Below, piece by piece: positions 48,504-59,133 of a stretch of DNA of 64,000 nt. The notes beneath the pieces were generated by a model. The model had not been told where the DNA came from, did not search any database, and saw only the letters and a program-made list of their open reading frames with translations. A program made the translations under genes and the position numbers. The stretch is from Malus domestica (Eukaryota > Streptophyta > Magnoliopsida > Rosales > Rosaceae), in the NCBI RefSeq assembly GCF_042453785.1, contig NC_091667.1, positions 36,386,001 to 36,450,000 of the forward strand, in the 5' to 3' direction. Numbering within the stretch: position 1 is the first letter of the stretch; each line of letters starts with the position of its first letter.

Positions 48504-51500
48504 CTACTTGAAGGCTTTTCTTGCTGATACAATATGTTTGGTATTTGACAACATCGGTCTGACATATTTCCTCTTCCCAAGCCTTTTAATCCTGCTCACC
48601 CTCCTCGGTTCCCCCTTTTCCTTCATTTTTTCTAACTTCTCTTTCCTCCCCTCAATGTCAGCTTCAATAACTTTCTCTCTCTTTTCATCTGACAGCAGAG
48701 CCAATCTAGCAAATTTCTTTGGTCTCACTAGTCCAAGCTTCTCAGTTATCTCTTTAAACGCAGGAACGAGACCGCGTCTTAGGAAGCATCCATCGATGAG
48801 CTGCATTGAGTTTGATTTGGGGAGAGATGGGGCATCTTTCAACTCAAGGTCCAAGCAAAACGGGGAATCCTTTAACCACATCCTGAGGGAGTGTGCCTTT
48901 GCTACTAGAAGGCCGCTTCGTGTTTTGCAAGGCAGAAAAGGTGAACCCATCTCCCAAAGGCATGCCTTCAAGGTGCTATTAAGCGAAACCATGTTGTACT
49001 CAGATGTTCCCGTTATCAGGACAACTGATTTCGGAGACTCTGGATAACCCTCCAAGGATGCATCCTGCCATATGTTAAGGACCTCCGTGTAAGACACAGA
49101 AATGAAAGTGGAGATACAAAAGGGTAGATAGCAAAGAAAACTACTGGGGAAAAGAGAGAGTTGCCTGCATCTGATCAAGCCATAATGTAAGACCAACAAG
49201 AGCAGAACCAGCTGACAACTTTCTAAAATCAGCACCCCAGTCTTTGTCAGCTACCCTGCATTTAAAGGATTACTAGGTATAAGCTACCTGATGGAAATAA
49301 TACCGAATAATAAGGCAAACACACATTTGTTTGTTGGTTAAGTTAGCCTTCACAATTTCGACCTACCAACACCTACCTGAACACATTATTGTTATAGATG
49401 CCTCTCTTTACGGATAATTGGAAAACCCACGAAGCAGTGGCTCGGAGTTCATATGCCCACAAAAGGTCCTCCAATGCGTTGACAAAGTTGAAGGCTGCAT
49501 TGTCTTCTAGGGGTTCTAGTTTCTCTAGACAACAGTCTACTTCTGAAACTAGCAATTCAGGATTTTCGGTCACAAGCCTACAAGACAAAGATTTGTTTGG
49601 AAATGGATCAGCCAAAACAATAAAGCATGGAAGAAGAAGAAATTCTGTTTGTGAGCTTCAGTCTCTCTCCAACATGAGAACCAATAATTACCTGATAGGA
49701 AGATCAAATCCAACATCACGCAGTGCGTTTAGGAGAATAAAAGCTTCACTTCTTTGTTGAGACAAACTTGCAGCCCTTATAAAACAAGTCCAAATTCTAT
49801 GATCTGGCACCAGACCGCCTTCCTTCATCTCGTTGAGCTTTTGAATTCCAATGTTATAATCTCCATTCTTCAGATAAGCACTAATAACTGAACTATATGG
49901 TAACGTATCAAGATCTATGCCAGTTACTTTCAAATTGTCAAGCACCTTTTCAGCTTCTTGAGGCTGTCCAGAGCTGCCATAAGAAACCATAAGCAAATGC
50001 ATTGTGGCAGAGTTGGGTTCTATTCCAGCCTCTTTCATCATCGCCAACAGCATCTCAGCTTTGTCATGGTCTCCTGAATTTCTAAACATTTTCATCATGG
50101 TATGATAAAATGAGCGATCCAATTTACATCCATTTGACCTTAACTCTTCGAATAGTTCCTCAGCTTGATCCAACAACTTCTGCTTACCAAACGCTGAAAT
50201 TAAGCTTTTGTAAGTATCCAACTTAGGTTCTAGCCCCTGCCTTCTCATTTCATGCATCAATGACAAACCTTCCTCTGGTCTACGATCTTTGCAGTACATT
50301 ATGATTAAAGTATTATAAGTATCCTCATCTGGTTGAAGTGCAGCCTCTTTAATCCGCTGGTATACTTTAACTGTCCTTTTGAAATCTGCAATTCCTGCAT
50401 ATAACTTAAGCATAGAATTCCATATTGAGAGATCAGGCCTGAATCCTGCCTCTTCCATCTCAGAAACCATTGCTTCAACATCCATTACTCGTTTTCCCCT
50501 GCACAATAACTTGATCATAATCCTGAAACAATCCATGTTGGGAAAATAGCCTGCAGCCTTCATTCCTTGGTATATCTTCTTTACCTCAAATATGTTACCA
50601 TCTCGAGCAAATGCTTCAAGTGTCAAGAGAATTGAACTCTTGCTTATTTTAAAACCCATATCTTGCAACTCCTCGATTAGAACATAGAGTTCGTCCAATC
50701 TCCCATCAACAACCAGAGCTTGCAAAAGACCATTAACAGAATCTACTGTTGGGGAAGGACCATCTCTCATCATTGTGTTAAATATCACTCTAGCTCGCTC
50801 ATAGCAACCACTTGCAGCATAAGCATGTATCAAGGCATTCCAGACCTTCCTATCCACCGATTTACATCTTTGTCTGAGACTTCCCACCAAACATTCAGCT
50901 TTCTGCCACTGCTTCAATTTCCCATAGACTTCAATAACATCAACATATATGTTGACATTGTCAAATAAAATGCCCTTCGTCTCTGCCTGATCAATCAAAT
51001 GATGCGCTGTCTCAGGGAAACCCATCTTACAATATATGAGCACCATAATTTGGTAAAGATGTTGAGAGGGGTCGACGCCATATAATCTCATGTCAGAATA
51101 AACCTGAGAAGCTTCACCAAAGAGTTCATTCTCTTGGCAGCCTTGAATAAGAATTTCATACATGGTAGGACTTCTACTAAAAGAATGGAATCCCCTGGTA
51201 TTACTATATTCCACCAAGGCAGCATCAAATTCACGAGCCTTGCATTGTATGACAACCAGTGCTTCATTTATCAGTTGAGTGGAACCGGGAGCGTGTTCTC
51301 TAAAAAATTCAAGCAATTCACATGCTTCTGAGTGCCTTCCACATGAACTATACGAGCTGAGAATAGATAAAAGATTTTCCCGGTCCAGTTCATAGCCACT
51401 ACTAATAGCTAACCTCAACATTCTGGCAGCTTGGTCATAGCATTCTCCCTTAACAAGAATAGAAGAGATAACTTGTGGGTTCATACCACCAACGTTTTCC

Positions 51501-53329
51501 ATATCTCTGATCACTTTTTCAATGCCTTCCAATTTATTCTCTTTTCCAAGAACCCGCAGCATGACCCCATAGAGAATATTATCTGGCATGAAACCACCCT
51601 GCATCATTTCGTGATACAATGCCATTGCCTTCTTTGTATCATTGACCTTTAGATAGATATCCAACATAATGGAGTATGCCAGATGATCAGGTCTAATACC
51701 CGATCTAACCATGCAATCAAATGTCTCTTGAGCCTCCACCTGTTTACCAGCCTTGGCATATGCACACATCAAAGCACTATAAGTCCGAAGAGTGGGTTTC
51801 ACTCCACTGTCCAACATCTCTGACATCACATTAGCGGCCTGTGTTATCTTATTTGCTTTTCCAAGTAAATCTATCAACACAGTGTAGGTAACAGCATCAG
51901 GAATCCGGCCTAGCATTTTCATGTCCCTGTAAACCTGAAATGCTAAATCATGCTGGCCCTGCTTTCCGTACATGTGGATGATGGTATTGTACGTCATCTC
52001 ATCTTTACCAAACCCCATTTTCACCATATCTTCACCAATATCCCTTACTTTCTCTATATCAAGTTCTCTTGCAAAAGCATACAACAAAGAATTATATGTC
52101 ACTGCATCTGGGAAAAACCCTTTCGACTCCAATTCCTTAAAGAGCTGCTCGGCTTTGCTTGACTCTCCACATCTCCCATACACCGAAATCATGGCATTAT
52201 AAGTCCAAAGATCAGGTTGGCAATTATGTGCTTCCATGTCATTGTAAACATCCACTGCCTCCTTTAAATTAGATTCACGTGAACAGCCACTTATAAGAGT
52301 GTTATAAGTGATTATATCAGGCCTAAGACCCGCCCTTCTCACCTCATTCAAAAGTTCAATTCCCAAATTTGGTGTCATGGCACCTGACCTTAGCCGAGCA
52401 TTGATCAAAGTATTGAGACTCACAAGGTCTGGTTCGCACCCTCTCTCACGCATTACATCGAGCAGTCCTTGGACCTTACTAAACCGACCATTTCGAGCAT
52501 AAACACCCATCATTGCATTGTACACTTGGACTGTATTCCCAATTCCAGGTTCAGCCCTTTGAAATATCTCCACAGCCAATTCTTCTTGGTTAGCCTTTCC
52601 AAGAACAGCCAAGATAGTGGCAAGCATTCGAGCATTCGGGGAGTACCAATGGCGTAAATTCAACCATTCGTACACCTCCAATGCGCGCTGCCAGCTCGAC
52701 TGGCCTACCCATTTCACCACAAAGCAAAAATCAGTCGGAGTCATTTGAACTCTCCTGTCATCCAACACATTGGCCACAAACTCGTCGGGTTTCAACCCCA
52801 AAATCCTATCAGTAAAAAGCTTCACTCTTTCCCGCCAATCTTTTGCTCTTTTGAGAGCAAGTTTCGTCATTTTCTTCGCCTTGGTTTTGCTCGGCCTCCC
52901 CAGCACTTGTTGGGTTTCGTCATTCGTCTCCTCCAAAGCTCCCACAGAACCCACATTCTGGTCTTCCTCTCCACCGTCAGCGGAATCGCCGACGACATGG
53001 TTCGGCGGAGGAGAAGCAACGGTGAATTGGGTCGGCGGTGAGGGGTAAGTTTCTGTGAGTTTCAAGTGGGGCCATCTGACTGATGGGGAGGCTCTGCTGT
53101 AGCTAAATTTCTGAGCGGTTTTGACGTTAGTTGTAGTAATAGAGTCAGACGGTGGCTCCACGGAAAATCTAGAAGTAGAATCGGTGGCAGACGGCGGCGT
53201 AGGTGTCAAGGAGCAAGAAATTAGAGAAGTTGGTTTGCTGCATACCTTGGAAATTGAAGGTGAGGAGGACATCGAGCTTGAATGCAGTAAGGGTGACGTG
53301 GTGACGGTCAGCACTCCTGAGAACGCCAT
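48504..53329 (-). CDS. EMB1270: EMB1270-like chloroplast pentatricopeptide repeat protein (At3g18110 type)
   Basis: This is a P-class PPR protein; the Arabidopsis homologue is essential for embryo development and acts in plastid RNA processing. Exons on the minus strand are 49692-53329, 49377-49577, 49165-49255 and 48504-49064, 4491 nt, 1496 aa. The N-terminus is Ser/Thr/Pro-rich, like a transit peptide. The conserved FSYSRASPSVRWPHLKL is near residue 75. Some two dozen 35-residue PPR units follow (for example DLWTYNAMISVYGRCGESSK, DEMTYNTIIHMYGKQGQHDL). The non-PPR C-terminus (SVVLITGTSEYN, LKACLWEMGSPFLPCKTRSG) is SMR-like and ends in a basic tail. The intron after the third exon has a GC rather than GT donor. 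The gene is divergent from the Agenet gene with only 288 bases between starts. Confidence 0.95.
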
Positions 53330-53617
53330 GGCTGCTGTGGTTTAGACTGCAGCGTTATTCTTCTTCCATTGTTTTGTTTCCGTCGAATTTGAGAGGTTGC
53401 AGAGACGCAGCTCTGGTGCTCGCGTTTTTGGCTGGGAGGAAGAAGATGATGCTATCAGTCGTAGATATTTCTGTCTTGGATTGGGCCAACGATGTGATTG
53501 GGCTTTTCGGCTTTAAATGTTATATATAATGGCATGAGTTTGAATGCCGATGGGCTCGGAGCCTAAGAGTCCAAGACTTAGAGACCTACTTGACAGAGAG
53601 CTTCGCAGGCGACGGCC
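53330..53617. promoter_or_regulatory. Compact bidirectional promoter EMB1270 / Agenet gene
   Basis: Only 288 bases separate the two ATGs. TTGGGCC near 53483 and TTGGGCT near 53500 resemble site II (TGGGCY) elements typical of nuclear genes for organelle and translation functions. TATATATAAT near 53520 could serve the Agenet gene about 90 bases upstream of its ATG. Confidence 0.6.
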
Positions 53618-55396
53618 ATGGCGGACGCCACCCACTTCGAGGTAGGCGACGAGGTGGAGGTCACCTCCCCAATCCACAACATGCGCGGCACCACATTCCC
53701 GGCGAAAATCGTCGCCAAGTCCAGAACGAAATCGAAATTCAAAGTCGAGTACAACAGAGTGAAGGCCCGGATCGATCGCAAGATCAGCGGCGGCCACAAG
53801 GGCGGCAAGGCGGCGCTGAGGGAAGAGGTCGACGCGGCTCTCCTCCGGCCTCCTCCGCCGCGACAGAGCGACTACCGGTTCAAATTGGGCGACGTGGTGG
53901 ACGCCTTCTTTTGCGGCGGGTGGTGGGAGGGCGTCGTGGTCAGTGATGTTTTGGTGGACAACACGCTTGGGGTTTACTTCCGGTTCGCCAAGGAGAAGTT
54001 TGAGTTCGAGCCCGAGGAGCTGCGGCTTCACCGAGAGTGGGTAAAGGGGTCCTGGGTCCCACCTCTTCAACAAGGAGTAAGTAATTTTCTTCAATTTTTC
54101 TTACATTTTCTTGGTTTTGATTATTTGTGCTGTTTAACTGTTGCCAGTTAGGGATTAAAGACAGAACCTTTGTTCTTATGTGTGTTTTTCCAATGATTAA
54201 GGATGATTCGTAGTGACATGTTCCTAGTACTATTTATAGTCCCAGTGAAAGTTCAGATTCTAAAGATCCTGTTATGCTCTTCAGAGTAATGCATGTCCAA
54301 ATTGGAAAAAGCATATCTAAGCTTTTTTTTCTTGTTAAACCGAGAGCAGTGATGTTTTAGAATTCATATATAGTCGACGCTACTTAGTGGAGATAAGACT
54401 TTGTTGTTATTGTTTTAAAGTGCAAACTCGTCAAAACTCGGACTGCAGGATGTCTTAGATGCCAAAGAACCAAAGACTGGGATGAATGAGGAATTGATAG
54501 AAGGAACAACGGTTGAGGTTTGCACTGATGAAGACGGATTTCAAGGCGCTTGGTTTGCTGCAAATATTGTCAAGGTAATGGAAAAGGACAAGTTTTTCAT
54601 TCGATACAAGACAATAAAGACAGATGATAACAAGGAGTTGTTGACGGAAGAGGTCGATGCAAAGCACATAAGGCCTCGTCCTCCAAAAGTGGTTGCGGCT
54701 GAAAGTTTCAGTCTGACGGAAGACGTTGATGCTTTCTATAATGATGGCTGGTGGGAAGGTGTGATTCGCAAGGTCCTTCCCGGGCGAAGGTACAAAGTTT
54801 ACTTCAAAGGTACAGATGATGAACTGATGTTTCAGCACTCTGATTTGAGGCCACGCCAAGATTGGATGGATAGAACATGGGTTATGGCTTCTCAGGTATA
54901 ACTTCTAAACACTCTCCTTTATTGATGCAATTTTTAAGCATGTTCTTCCTCTGCAGATATTCGGATTATGAACTTACATTCTGTTAGTAACGGTGTATAG
55001 AGTGTTTTGACAATGAAACGCAAATTTGATAGAACACATGGAATGTAAGTAACAGAAAACGTAGAATCTGCCTAGAAGTTCTTGTGTAGCCAAAGTGTGT
55101 GAACACCCACAATCTAGACATGCCGAGTTTTGATAAATACTCAGCTGCATTGTTAAACCATTTCTGTGGTTGAAACTAATCAAATCCAGGTTATTTCATT
55201 ACAGTTAGCCTTGCGGAGTATCGATGTCTCAGGATCTAAGACATGCTTAATATCTCATTTCTTTCCAAGTTTCAGCTAGGTTTTTAGGCAGTAGTAATTA
55301 CTGCTGATGGAGATGAACTAATTTTATAACTCATTTCTATGTATATCCTTATATCGGCGTGCTATCAACAAATTTTTTCAGGCATTGAAGCATTGA
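53618..55396 (+). CDS. Agenet/Tudor-domain protein (DUF724-like), four Agenet domains
   Basis: Agenet domains are plant Tudor-like modules that bind modified histones or partner proteins; this short four-domain form is of unknown specific role. Exons 53618-54076, 54449-54895 and 55382-55396 give 306 codons, ending ALKH. Domain 1 starts FEVGDEVEVTSP (residue about 7) and ends LLRPPPP. Domain 2 has VDAFFCGGWWEGVV. Exon 2 repeats the pair: VEVCTDEDGFQGAWFAANIV to HIRPRPP, then VDAFYNDGWWEGVIRKVLPG ending DLRPRQDW. The WWEG and RPRP signatures mark tandem Agenet pairs. The tiny last exon is predicted only from the AG at 55380-55381 and the immediate stop; alternative 3' ends are possible. Confidence 0.85.
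54360..54415 (+). mobile_element. Relic of an RTE LINE 3' end in Agenet intron 1
   Basis: ATTCATATATAGTCGACGCT, then CTTAGTGGAGATAAGACTTTG and a short TTG tail, match the terminal 50 bases of the LINE at 44461-45083. Only the extreme 3' end remains. A matching relic lies at the equivalent place in the duplicated copy (62495). Confidence 0.75.
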
Positions 55397-55790
55397 GTTG
55401 TTATCGTGAAAGCATTCCATCGGGAGGTGGTGGACATTTTTTGTGGGGTTCTTGGCACGCCTGGTAGTAGACTCCAGAGCCTTCGTTGGATTTGATTGCA
55501 ATTTCTTGTGTAGTTTTTGAAAGAGAGAACACTAACTTACCAGTGCGTTTTGCTGCTGAATCGTACGGAATTATTAGGAGTTTGCAGACAGATAATGATT
55601 TGTGATTCTTGTTTTGGTGGATATTATGATCTGGGATTGAACAATCTGATTTTGATGCGAATGAACAACAATTCAAGGGAACTTGTATCCAAATCATATG
55701 CTTTTAATCCGCATCGTTCGAAATCAAATGCAATCACAAATAACAAAATCCCAATATGGTATCAGAAATAACAAACTCTAAAATTGATGG
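55397..55790. repeat. Spacer module, copy A
   Basis: The text beginning GTAGACTCCAGAGCCTTCG at 55466 and running through TTTGGTGGATATTATGATCT to ATGGTATCAGAAATAACAAA recurs at 56886-57186 (copy B) and, in shorter form, at 58822-58990 (copy C). It lies downstream of the Agenet gene and next to an RPL13 3' fragment. It is non-coding. Confidence 0.85.
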
Positions 55791-55915
55791 GTTGAGCAAA
55801 ATCCTTCCAAAATGAAACCCGACTCCAAGGGCGCATCAAGCTCTCTATTTTTCTTCTCTTCCTTGTCTGCCTCGGCTGCCTTCTTGAGCCTGGCACCAAC
55901 GTGTCGATTTTGTTG
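55790..55915 (-). pseudogene. RPL13 3'-end fragment, copy A
   Basis: AAAATCCTTCCAAAATGAA, then the complement of the last RPL13 codons ([14 protein letters not shown]-like), match 59090-59200. Homology ends at CACCAACGTG. Only the terminal 20 or so codons and the 3' UTR are present. It is broken and has no promoter. Confidence 0.85.
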
Positions 55916-55935
55916 ATTGAATTTAAGAACATGAA

Positions 55936-56330
55936 CCTGGCTCTGATACCACATGTTAACTCTTAAATCCCATGAAAGATTCAGTTGCTAGAATCACAAT
56001 CAAACAAGACACAAAAACATCAACCCATATAATGACCAAAGCATGCTTACCTGAAGAACTTCCGTTGGATGCAGCCATGATCCAATTTTTACAACCTGTG
56101 AACGCAACAGCTCTTCTTCTCTCTATCTGGATACTTATTGCTCAAACTAAGAATAGAGCTCGGTACCTTGAGAGCATGAACGAGCGAGAGAAGAGATTGC
56201 CATATATATATACACACACACAAACACATATATATCCTTCTCATATTAGAATGTGGATTCCCTATTAGAATCCATGTGGAAAACAACTTAAATTATATAT
56301 ATAGTCCCAATTAGGGTCGGTCTAAACCAC
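55936..56330 (-). mobile_element. Possible LTR end plus initiator-tRNA primer-binding site
   Basis: On the minus strand TGGTATCAGAGCCAGG (55937-55953) is the classic primer-binding site complementary to plant initiator methionine tRNA. It is preceded by a terminus reading TTAAGAGTTAACA, as an LTR would be. The sequence to the right (to about 56330) could be the LTR. No second LTR or coding region is visible, so this is a solo fragment or a TRIM remnant at best. Confidence 0.45.
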
Positions 56331-56341
56331 AACTCCTGCAG

Positions 56342-56370
56342 TCTCTCTCTCTCTCTCTCTTCCTCTCTCT
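56342..56370. repeat. (CT)n tract with CTCCTGCAG flank
   Basis: A CTCCTGCAG word followed by a CT run and CTTCCTCTCTCTCCAT also occurs at 61167-61223. This links the two regions as a small duplication. Confidence 0.8.
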
Positions 56371-56589
56371 CCATCCATCCAGACGAAACCATGGCCAGCG
56401 TGAATTAAAATCAAATTAAAATTCAAAATCAAGGCCAGTCTTGAGTTTTTGAGTGTCCGTGACTAAGGTTCAAAATGTTCCTCTTTTCGACACACCAACT
56501 TATTTATTCTTGTGGCTGCATGACGCATAGTCGATATAAGTTGACATCCCAATTCGTGATAAGACTGCTCCAAATTGTCAAGCACCTTT

Positions 56590-56845
56590 CCAGCCTTTTT
56601 TTTTTTCGGCGTATTTTGTTGCAGATACATGTGCAGTCATTTCATGTTAATAGTTTATGTTTCCCCGTTTTGGCCTTCTATAAATTTGGTCACTTCAAGG
56701 GGATTAGAAACTCGGTTCTTACATGTTTCTACTCTTTCATTTTTCCGACAAGCGATAAATGTAACTAAAAAAAATTTGCAACGGGTGGATTATGGCAATT
56801 TTCTTCAGTTTACAACGTTCCAGGTTCAAACAATAAGTTTAGTGA
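56590..56845. repeat. Duplicate of the SWC2 downstream flank
   Basis: GTATTTTGTTGC, ATAAATTTGGTCACTTCAAG and GTGGATTATGGCAATTTTCT follow the same order as at 47115-47345, with scattered changes. It is non-coding in both places. Confidence 0.85.
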
Positions 56846-56883
56846 AGAACAACGTTCCGGGTTCAATTTTCTTCAATTTCTTG

Positions 56884-57188
56884 TGTAGTAGACTCCAGAG
56901 TCGTCGTTGGATTTGATTGCAATTTCTTGTGTAGTTTTTGAAAGAGAGAACGCTAACTTACCAGTGCCTTTTGTTGCTGAATCGTACGGAATTAGTAGGA
57001 GTTTGCAGACAGATAATGATTTGTGATTCTTGTTTTGGTGGATATTATGATCTGGGATTGAACAATCCGATTTTGATGTGAATGAACAATTCAAGGGAAC
57101 TTGTATCCAAATCATATGCTTTCAATCCGAATCATTCGAAATCAAATGCAATCACAAATAACAAAATCCCAATATGGTATCAGAAACA
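56884..57188. repeat. Spacer module, copy B
   Basis: This is nearly the same text as 55466-55765. It is interrupted at CAGAAA by the TIR element 57189-58299 and resumes at 58300 with AGAAATAACAAACGCTAAAA. Confidence 0.9.
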
Positions 57189-58299
57189 AGGTTCTAAAAA
57201 ACACTAAGCGCTAGTCGGGCGGTGCACAGGTGCCTAGCGCCTAGGCGGATTTATGTAAATTTATTATATATCTTGTAAATAAGTGCTTATTTACATTAAA
57301 AAAAACTATACTTGTATGATCCCCTTAAAAGTTCTCCAATCATTTCATAATTTGATGAACTTGTAGTCAATCCATCATTTACAAATTAGGTACATCATTT
57401 TCATAAGTATACCACTATAAAACTAAAAAAAACAAAAAAAACACACAATTTATTAAAAATTATATGAATATGCATATATATATGTGACTCTATTAAGTAA
57501 AAAAATAATAAATAATTATCCCAATAATTTATATAAATATATAACACACACATATATATGTATATAATGTATGTATATTCCAAGCTGTTTGAAATGATAA
57601 AAACCCCACGTAGAAGTAGTGGTTGGTTATTAAAGATTAAAAACCAAATAACATCCCATTCCTTCTTCAAAAAAAAAAAAAAAAAAAAAAATCCATTCCA
57701 TCAGTGTTTCTGATGCCTGCACCCCAACTCTGTCACGCCATCCAAAATTTCCAATAAACCCCACGTAGAGGTAGTATGTGGTTATTATAGATTTAAAACC
57801 AAATAATATCACATCTCATCTGTGTTTCTGACCCCTCCACCCTAACTCTGTCACATCATCCAAGATTTCCAAAGCCCATATCATTATCACAAGTGGAACA
57901 CTCTTCCCATCGAGTTTTTCCGTTTCTTTTCTTCTTCTTCTTCCTTTAGTCATAAGAACATCGAACTCGATCTCAAATCCAGATCGTGCTGCCATGGATT
58001 AATACCTTAAAAGTTAAGAGTTTCTCTCCTTTTGCATTCTCTCTTTCCTCTTCTACTCACAAACAGTGAGCTGCAGGATTGCAATCGAGGCTACGCTTTG
58101 AGATTGGGCGTTGCAGATCCTACGTAAGAGTTGCAGAGCCGCCTAGACAGCTACTAAGAAACGCCCAGACCGCCTAGCTAGCACCTAGGCAGCCGCTTAA
58201 ATCTTCCCCGCCTTACATGAACGTTTTGGCCTAAATCGGTTCGAGACTCCTCCACCGAACGCCTAGGCGGCCGCCTAGACCCATTTTTAGAACATTAAC
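57189..58299. mobile_element. TIR DNA transposon (non-autonomous) inserted in spacer copy B
   Basis: The ends carry GTTCTAAAAA (57191) and its complement TTTTTAGAAC, followed inward by CGCCTAGGCGG-type repeats on both sides. CAGAAACA (57181-57188) and CAGAAATA (58300-58307) flank it, an apparent 8-bp target duplication. Copy A of the spacer shows the empty site (TATCAGAAATAACAAACTC). Inside, a unit beginning CCCCACGTAGA(A/G)GTAGT is repeated (57603 and 57757). There is also a 24-base A run and no transposase. Probable hAT-type. Confidence 0.75.
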
Positions 58300-58556
58300 C
58301 AGAAATAACAAACGCTAAAATTAATGGGTTGAAGAAGCAAATCAACAGATGAAAACCTAAAACGACTCCAAAGCTCTCTATTTCTTCTCTTCCTTGTCTG
58401 CCTCGGCTGTCTTCTTGAGCCTGGCACCAACGTGGCGTTTGTTCATCCTCTCCAAGCCAAGTTTGTCATATGCCTCGATTGATTTCAACTCGTCGGTAAC
58501 CTTCACAAGCTCAACCGTAGGCTTATTCTCACGTGCAATTGGAAGGTCTAAAACTG
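58300..58556 (-). pseudogene. RPL13 3'-end fragment, copy B
   Basis: The complement of the RPL13 last exon is recognisable from the stop region (CTATTTCTTCTCTTCC) up to CACGTGCAATTGGAAGGT, about 55 codons. It has a three-base insertion near 58530 and breaks at 58550. It is the partner of spacer copy B, separated from it only by the TIR element. Confidence 0.85.
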
Positions 58557-58599
58557 TTTATCTTGTGTGGGTTGATGCAACTTTTGAACAAACAAACAA

Positions 58600-58820
58600 A
58601 CAGTGAACGAAGAAGATATTCAGGCCGTCCTTGATGATATGCAAAGGTTTCAACTCCTAATCAAAGAGGGACGTTATTTTTGTGAAGTTTGTCTTTAAGG
58701 AATGCAACCACTTCGATTGCGATTGCCCCGACTTTGTTTTGATCCCAAGGGCGCTAAAATTGGCACTGGCTATGACATTGTTTGTGCCGACTGTTGCGAA
58801 GACCATAAGAACGACTCTGA
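58600..58820 (+). pseudogene. Unidentified Cys-rich gene fragment
   Basis: After an AACAAACAG acceptor-like word the plus strand reads VNEEDIQAVLDDMQRFQLLI, then GRYFCEVC. After a stop and shift the Cys-rich HFDCDCPDF appears, followed in the first frame by DPKGAKIGTGYDIVCADCCE and DHKND. Paired cysteines suggest a zinc-binding domain. I do not recognise the donor. Disruptions and the position between RPL13 fragments suggest a captured or duplicated exon. Confidence 0.45.
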
Positions 58821-58821
58821 T

Positions 58822-58990
58822 GTTTTGGTGGATATTATGATCTGGGATTGAACCATTTGATATTGATGTGAATGAACAATTCAAGGGGACTTGCATCCAA
58901 ATCATATGCTTTTAATCCACATCATTCGAAATCAAATGCAAGCACAAATAACAAAACACCAATATGGTATCAGAAATAAACAGCAATGGA
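58822..58990. repeat. Spacer module, copy C
   Basis: This is a shorter version of copies A and B (TTTGGTGGATATTATGATCT to ATGGTATCAGAAATAA), directly downstream of the functional RPL13 gene's 3' end. Confidence 0.85.
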
Positions 58991-59133
58991 AGCATCTCTT
59001 TAACTTGGATTACTTAAGTTTACATGCTCTAAAATTGATGGGTTCTAGAAATAAATCCCGCAGTTAACAGACGAAAATCTAAAACAAAAATCCTTCCAAA
59101 ATGAACCCTGACACCAAGTGCGCATCAAGCTCT

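Noticed and set aside
48448-49047. 199-codon plus-strand open frame
   Set aside because: It is antisense to EMB1270 exon 4, which matches a known protein family on the minus strand.
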